Shown: positions 41,646 through 46,319 of the stretch, piece after piece
Layout of the letters: each line of letters opens with the position of its first letter
Position numbering within the stretch: position 1 is the stretch's first letter
Assembly: GCA_964537505.1 (NCBI GenBank)
Contig: CAZICK010000022.1
Coordinates: 1 to 46,319, forward strand
DNA length: 46,319 nt
Direction of reading: 5' to 3'
From: DAINBT01 sp036732785
GTDB taxonomy: Bacteria; Planctomycetota; Phycisphaerae; Sedimentisphaerales; SM23-30
Program-made: the position numbers and the translations under genes
The notes under the pieces: model-generated
Seen by the model: only the letters and a program-made list of their open reading frames with translations
What the model was told of the DNA's origin: nothing
Database searches by the model: none

Positions 41646-42917
41646 TCAGGGAGTTTCTTTTATTCTTTCAATTTTGGCGCCAACGCGGTTGAGTTTTTCT
41701 TCGATGTGTTCGTAACCACGATCGATGTGATATACGCGCCTGACCTCGGTCTGCCCCTTGGCCACCATTCCAGCCATTACCAGCGCAGCCGATGCCCTCA
41801 GATCTGACGCCATCACCGGCGCGCCCACCAGTTCTCTAACCCCCTGCACCACCACCGTAGGACCTTCTTTACGCAGTTGCGCCCCCATACGGCCCAGTTC
41901 CGCGATGTGCATGAACCGATCAGGAAATATCTTTTCGGTAATAATGCTGTTGCCGTCAGCCAGGCACAGCAGGGCCATCAGTTGAGCCTGCAGATCGGTG
42001 GGAAAACCGGGATAAGGCTGTGTGGTAATGTCCGCCGGGTTGAGCCGACGGGCGGAACTGACACGCACATTGTCGGCTGTCTGCTCGATGTCAACCCCGA
42101 TCAGATTAAGCCGGTCTATAACGGCCATGAGATGTTCCGGACGAGCGTTTTTCAAGGTCAGATCGCCATTGGTAATGGCCGCGGCAACCATAAAAGTACC
42201 GGTCTCGATACGGTCAGGAATAACCTCGTAATCAGTACCGCCGAGTTCTTCCACACCTTCGATGGTGATCCGGGGCGTACCATGACCGGTAATTTTTGCA
42301 CCCATCCGATTGAGAAAATCTCCCAAATCGACAATTTCCGGTTCGCACGCCGCCGCTTCAATTATAGTTCTGCCTTGCGCCAAACATGCCGCTGTCATCA
42401 CATTAGCAGTCCCCAAAACGGTAGAGCCGAACGGCCCTCCAAGAAAAATATCCGCTCCATGCAAATTCTCACTTTCGGCGACGATGTTACCGCCTTGGAG
42501 ATTTATCTTCGCACCCAGCGTTTCAAAACCGCGAAGGTGAAGATTGATCGGCCTGTCTCCGATAGCACAACCGCCCGGCATACTAACTTCCGCCTTGCCA
42601 CGCCGCGCCAGCAGCGGGCCTAGTACGCATATACTGGCACGCATCCGCCGTACGCTCTCATAATCGGCCAGACAGTTCGACTCATCTTCGACTTTGATAC
42701 GCAGTGCCCCGCTATTATCCCATCGAACGCGGGCGCCCAACTGTTCCAGCAGACTGATCAAATGCCGGGTGTCAACCAGATTGGGAACCGAACGAATAAC
42801 AATTTCCTGGTTGGTCAGCAGAGACGCCGCCATAATCGGCAAAGCCGCATTCTTAGCCCCGCTGATCGTCACATCACCGCGAAGGCGGGTACCGCCATGT
42901 ATAACAAACATATCCAT
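41646..42917 (-). CDS. murA: UDP-N-acetylglucosamine 1-carboxyvinyltransferase (MurA)
   Basis: 423 residues. First committed step of peptidoglycan synthesis, adding enolpyruvate to UDP-GlcNAc. Seen: SGAKNAALPIMAASLL with catalytic Lys22, the flexible loop MPGGCAIGDRPINLHL with the fosfomycin-binding Cys117, and the late RAAAALVMAGMVAKG-like stretch (RASAALVMAGMVAKG). The length is normal. Its presence supports a peptidoglycan-containing wall. Divergent from the SGNH/TPR gene. Confidence 0.95.
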   Translation of the reverse strand: MDMFVIHGGTRLRGDVTISGAKNAALPIMAASLLTNQEIVIRSVPNLVDTRHLISLLEQLGARVRWDNSGALRIKVEDESNCLADYESVRRMRASICVLGPLLARRGKAEVSMPGGCAIGDRPINLHLRGFETLGAKINLQGGNIVAESENLHGADIFLGGPFGSTVLGTANVMTAACLAQGRTIIEAAACEPEIVDLGDFLNRMGAKITGHGTPRITIEGVEELGGTDYEVIPDRIETGTFMVAAAITNGDLTLKNARPEHLMAVIDRLNLIGVDIEQTADNVRVSSARRLNPADITTQPYPGFPTDLQAQLMALLCLADGNSIITEKIFPDRFMHIAELGRMGAQLRKEGPTVVVQGVRELVGAPVMASDLRASAALVMAGMVAKGQTEVRRVYHIDRGYEHIEEKLNRVGAKIERIKETP

Positions 42918-43079
42918 CTCTAAAATCCGTCAAAAAAGAATCAGGGCACCTTATTCAGCTTACTGTTATGTAACTGGACTTTTGCAAAACCTTAGTTATG
43001 TGACATCTTAACCTCAACTGCCGGAACACGCCACAAAATTTTCTTGTTTTTTTAGCCATACTGTGATAAACAACAAAAT

Positions 43080-45221
43080 ATGAAAAAACCATTGCACAAA
43101 CGGATAACCGGTTGGCGTCTTTGGCTGTTTCGCGTTATAGCGGTTATCATCATTCCCACCCTACTTTTTGGCCTGGTGGAGGTTGGATTGCGCATAGGCG
43201 GTTACGGCTATCCCACCGGCGTGACGGTCAAATGCAAATTCAAAGGCAAAGATGCTTACTGTAGCAATCTGAGTTTCGGATGGCGATTCTGGCCGAGAAA
43301 TCTTACCCGCAATTTCACGCCGTTCGTCATACCGGCCGACAAACCGGCCGACACCTATCGAATCTTCGTAATGGGCAGCTCAGCCGCGCTTGGCACCCCG
43401 GACCCGGCATTTTCCTTTTCGCGGTTCCTCAAGATTATGCTACAGAAAGAATACCCCCAAACAAACTTCGAAGTCATCAATACCGCAATGACCGCTGTTA
43501 ATTCGCATGTCGTGCTCGAAATCGCCAAAGACTGCGCAAAGCACAAAGGCGACCTGTTCATCGTATATATGGGTAACAACGAAATCATCGGTCCTTACGG
43601 AGCGGGAACCATTTTTGCCCCGCTTTCCGACAGTTTAGCTTTTATCCGTTTCGACAAGGCCTTCAAGTCTATCCGGTTAGGGCAGTTGCTGACCTATGTT
43701 CTGAAATCGAGAGACGAGGAAAAAAAACTGCCCGAAACCTGGCTCGGCACGAGGATGTTTATGGACAACCTGATCCGACAGACAGACGCCAATCTGAAAA
43801 TCGTTTATCGGAACTTCCAGAAAAACCTGGAAGATATCGCACGCGTTGCCGGCAAAAGTGGCGCCCAGATAATTTTTTCCACCGTCGCCTGCAACCTCAA
43901 AGACTGCCCGCCGTTTGCCTCGCTACATCGGCCGGACCTGACCGGAACCGACAAGAAAAAATGGGACGCCGTTTACCAACAGGGTATCGCCTGCGAATCG
44001 GCCGGTAACTATGCCGAGGCCGTCGATCACTACCTGGAAGCCGGAAAAATCGATGACAGCTATGCGGAACTTCAATTTCGCCTGGCTCGATGTTACTGGG
44101 CTATGGACAAATATGACCAGGCCCGTGAAAAATACAGCCAGGCCTGCGATCTGGATACCCTGCGGCTCCGGGCTGATAGCCAAATCAACGATATTATCCG
44201 CCGCGTAGCCGCCGGGAAGACCGCGAAAAACATTTATTTTGCTGATTCAGCCAAAATGATCGCGAAGAACAGTCCACATGAGACTCCCGGCAAAGAGTTC
44301 CTGCATGAACACGTGCATTTCAATTTTGACGGCAATTATCTGTTAGCCAAAATAATTTTCGAGAATGTGGCCCAGATACTGCCGCAGCGGATTAAAAACC
44401 ATAAAGCAAACAAGCCTTTGGCAACCATGAAAGAATGCCAGCAGCGATTAGCTTATACGGACTGGACTCAATACATAAGCACTGATTATCTTCTTGACAC
44501 CTTTATCAAACAACCGCCGTTCAGCAATCGCCTCGACAACGACAAACTCGTCAGCCAAATGGAACAAAAGGTCAAAACGCTCAAAGCTTCACTAACACAG
44601 GAATCTCTCAAAAAAATCGCCGAGCAGTATCGCCGCGCGATCCAAATCTCACCGGAAGACGGATGGCTGCATTGGCAATATGCCAAACTACTGGACGATA
44701 CGAGAAACTATCAAGCCGCCATCGAGCAATATCGTCTGCTGCTGGAATGCTGGCCCAATTACTATATAGCACACGGCAAACTGGCACTGCTGCTGCTCGA
44801 AACCAAACAAGACGCCAACGCCTCAATTACCTACAGTCGCGAAGCGCTGCGGATCAATCCGGCCTATACCGATGCGTATTACAGCCTGGCGGTTGCGTAT
44901 GACATACAGGGGCAAATCGATCAGGCTGAAAAATATTATAATCAGACGCTCGAACTTGACCAACGTTACGCACCGGCATGGAACAACCTGGCGGTGTTAT
45001 GCAGCAACTGCGGCAGGGACAAGCAAGCCGAACAAATTTATCGTAAGGGTCTGCAGGCAGTACAGGATTACGAAGACCTGTACTGCAACTTAGCCATCCT
45101 CTTAAACAAGCAGGGCCGCAGGCAAGAGGCTCTCGAAGTCCTTCGCAACGCCTCAGTGCTGCACCCCGATTTCACTCAGGCTACCAAAATACTGAACAAC
45201 CTGGCAAAAAAACGCGATTGA
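43080..45221 (+). CDS. SGNH-hydrolase-like membrane protein with TPR insertion and C-terminal TPRs
   Basis: 713 residues. One hydrophobic helix at 17-35 anchors it, with the rest outside. An SGNH-type hydrolase is recognisable: block I VMGSSAALG (Ser100 or Ser101), block III YMGNNEI (165-168) and block V HEHVHFNFDGN (about residue 401). A TPR-like segment (GIACESAGNYAEAVDHYLEAG) is inserted between blocks III and V. At least four further TPRs fill about residues 520-710. An acetyl or acyl ester hydrolase or transferase acting on surface glycans is plausible; substrate unknown. The start has no strong ribosome site. Confidence 0.75.
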   Translation: MKKPLHKRITGWRLWLFRVIAVIIIPTLLFGLVEVGLRIGGYGYPTGVTVKCKFKGKDAYCSNLSFGWRFWPRNLTRNFTPFVIPADKPADTYRIFVMGSSAALGTPDPAFSFSRFLKIMLQKEYPQTNFEVINTAMTAVNSHVVLEIAKDCAKHKGDLFIVYMGNNEIIGPYGAGTIFAPLSDSLAFIRFDKAFKSIRLGQLLTYVLKSRDEEKKLPETWLGTRMFMDNLIRQTDANLKIVYRNFQKNLEDIARVAGKSGAQIIFSTVACNLKDCPPFASLHRPDLTGTDKKKWDAVYQQGIACESAGNYAEAVDHYLEAGKIDDSYAELQFRLARCYWAMDKYDQAREKYSQACDLDTLRLRADSQINDIIRRVAAGKTAKNIYFADSAKMIAKNSPHETPGKEFLHEHVHFNFDGNYLLAKIIFENVAQILPQRIKNHKANKPLATMKECQQRLAYTDWTQYISTDYLLDTFIKQPPFSNRLDNDKLVSQMEQKVKTLKASLTQESLKKIAEQYRRAIQISPEDGWLHWQYAKLLDDTRNYQAAIEQYRLLLECWPNYYIAHGKLALLLLETKQDANASITYSREALRINPAYTDAYYSLAVAYDIQGQIDQAEKYYNQTLELDQRYAPAWNNLAVLCSNCGRDKQAEQIYRKGLQAVQDYEDLYCNLAILLNKQGRRQEALEVLRNASVLHPDFTQATKILNNLAKKRD

Positions 45222-45271
45222 TTCAATAAAAAACATGGCCTCTGCCTTGCCCCTCCGATCTCATCAGCGTT

Positions 45272-46168
45272 CTATTTCTTATTCGCCAAAACGACGCGAT
45301 GGTGACCAAGATGATCTTTGACAATGGTGATATTGTCAAGATAACCGGACTTCTCAAAAAGCTCGACAACCTGCTCAGCCTGATCGTAAGCGACCTCGAC
45401 CATCAAGGCCCCACTATCGGCCAGGAACTCCTCAGCCCCCTCGACAATTCGCTGATGATATTCCAATCCCCCCGCCCCAGCCAGCAGTGCCTCCCTCGGC
45501 TCATAATCGCGGACGTTAGGATCGAGCTTATCAAACTGCTCGGCTGAAATATAAGGCGGGTTGGAAACAACCAGGTCAAATATCTGCTTTTGCGACTGCG
45601 ACATACCGTCAAACAAATCACTTTCTATCAGCGTAATGCGCCCTTTCAGGTCGTGGGTCTCAATATTTTCCCGCGCTACATCCAACGCCTCACTGCTGCG
45701 ATCTGTAGCGATTACATCCGCTTCGATAACGTTGGCGGCAATGGCAATAGCGATGCAGCCGCTACCTGTACCCAAATCCAACACATCAACCGTTGGACGG
45801 TGATACTGCTTGCGGAGAAAATCAATCGCTTCGGTAACCAGCGTTTCAGTTTCCGGCCGGGGAATCAAAACCGCGGGGCTAACCGCCAGTTCCAGACTAT
45901 AAAAATACGCCTTACCGGTCAGATACCCCGTCGGCTCATGCCTGGCGCAGCGGCGGACCAATTCGCGAAACTGCGACAACTGGTCGGGATTGGGACAATA
46001 ATTGAAGTTGACGTACAGGTCTATCCGACCACATCCCAGCACATGCCCCAGCAGTATCTCCGCGCACAACCGGCCCTGTTCGACCCCGGCTTTCGCGAAA
46101 TGGCCGGATGTCCATTCCAGCAGTCGTTTACTGGACCATTCCGATTTCTGCTCAGTATCAGATTCCAT
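45272..46168 (-). CDS. prmC: Release factor glutamine N5-methyltransferase (PrmC)
   Basis: 298 residues. Methylates the GGQ glutamine of release factors RF1/RF2. Seen: the N-terminal helical domain, the SAM-binding VLDLGTGSGCIAIAIAANV and the catalytic SNPPYISAEQ (NPPY). It usually follows prfA; a possible upstream frame runs off the window edge but does not look like RF1 in the part visible. Confidence 0.92.
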   Translation of the reverse strand: MESDTEQKSEWSSKRLLEWTSGHFAKAGVEQGRLCAEILLGHVLGCGRIDLYVNFNYCPNPDQLSQFRELVRRCARHEPTGYLTGKAYFYSLELAVSPAVLIPRPETETLVTEAIDFLRKQYHRPTVDVLDLGTGSGCIAIAIAANVIEADVIATDRSSEALDVARENIETHDLKGRITLIESDLFDGMSQSQKQIFDLVVSNPPYISAEQFDKLDPNVRDYEPREALLAGAGGLEYHQRIVEGAEEFLADSGALMVEVAYDQAEQVVELFEKSGYLDNITIVKDHLGHHRVVLANKK

Positions 46169-46177
46169 AATACCAAC

Positions 46178-46318
46178 TCATTCTCCCACCCTTCCACTCG
46201 TGCCTGGCACCTGACGCAGCTTCACGGTATAAGCTGCCACTACCGCCACGGACCATGAAGCAATTATTGGCTCCTCATAAGAATCTGTACATGGATATGC
46301 CAAAAAATGACTGGTTTC
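46178..46318 (-). CDS. Possible C-terminal end of an upstream gene, cut by the window edge
   Basis: An open frame reads in from the edge for 46 codons, ending PGTSGRVGE and a TGA nine bases before prmC, the spacing expected of an operon. I do not recognise the sequence, and it does not resemble the RF1 C-terminus. It may be chance. Confidence 0.2.
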   Translation of the reverse strand, partial: ETSHFLAYPCTDSYEEPIIASWSVAVVAAYTVKLRQVPGTSGRVGE

Positions 46319-46319
46319 T

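Overview
The window reads as chromosomal DNA of a Gram-negative bacterium, most likely a member of the Planctomycetota near the class Phycisphaerae. This is an inference from gene content, not from a marker phylogeny. It rests on lipopolysaccharide genes (kdsC and a giant LptC/OstA-like protein), a TMTC-like polytopic TPR protein, a TrpB2-type tryptophan synthase beta chain, a PPi-type phosphofructokinase and a Cys-Pro-Asn repeat protein with a calcium-loop tail.

Layout. 1-5.0 kb (+): kdsC, an oversized LptC/OstA-like export protein and a secreted Pro/Gln-rich protein. 5.0-9.5 kb: an M48 lipoprotein peptidase and a SYLF/Ysc84 lipoprotein on the minus strand, then a repeat-rich accessory stretch. 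That stretch holds a Cys-rich repeat protein, an MNT antitoxin with a broken HepT toxin, a membrane-anchored unknown protein, several dispersed repeats, a degenerate 22-bp tandem array and a short terminated minus-strand transcription unit (candidate small RNA). 9.9-13.9 kb (+): argB-argD-argF-rph. 13.9-17.0 kb: an accessory insert with an MNT/HEPN toxin-antitoxin pair and an AT-rich cassette of two DUF488 proteins plus a probable dual-OB protein. It lies between rph and rdgB, which are neighbours in many bacteria. 17.1-18.6 kb (+): a lipoprotein and rdgB. 18.6-22.6 kb (-): an outer-membrane barrel, a GT2 glycosyltransferase and the TMTC-like TPR protein, the last two overlapping by one base. 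22.7-25.5 kb (-): trpB2 with a small Cys-containing protein, and a regulator with an N-terminal helix-turn-helix and a degenerate receiver. 26.0-27.4 kb (-): a cyclophilin-like protein and class II aldolase behind a near-consensus promoter. 27.5-30.6 kb (+): fmt, rsmB and a small membrane protein. 30.7-38.0 kb (-): lepA-pepP-accB-accC-pfp-lysA. 38.5 kb (-): initiator tRNA with its own terminator. 39-46.3 kb: glgP (+), murA (-), an SGNH/TPR membrane protein (+) and prmC (-).

Most of the window is housekeeping: envelope lipopolysaccharide, arginine, lysine and tryptophan synthesis, fatty-acid initiation, translation and its modification enzymes, and glycolysis/glycogen use. The novelty is concentrated at 5-9.6 kb (repeats, candidate RNA, toxin-antitoxin remnant) and 13.9-17 kb (conflict-type cassette). 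Sequence alone does not prove a new system. The best candidates are the DUF488/DUF488/dual-OB cassette, the 22-bp array and the adjacent short transcript.
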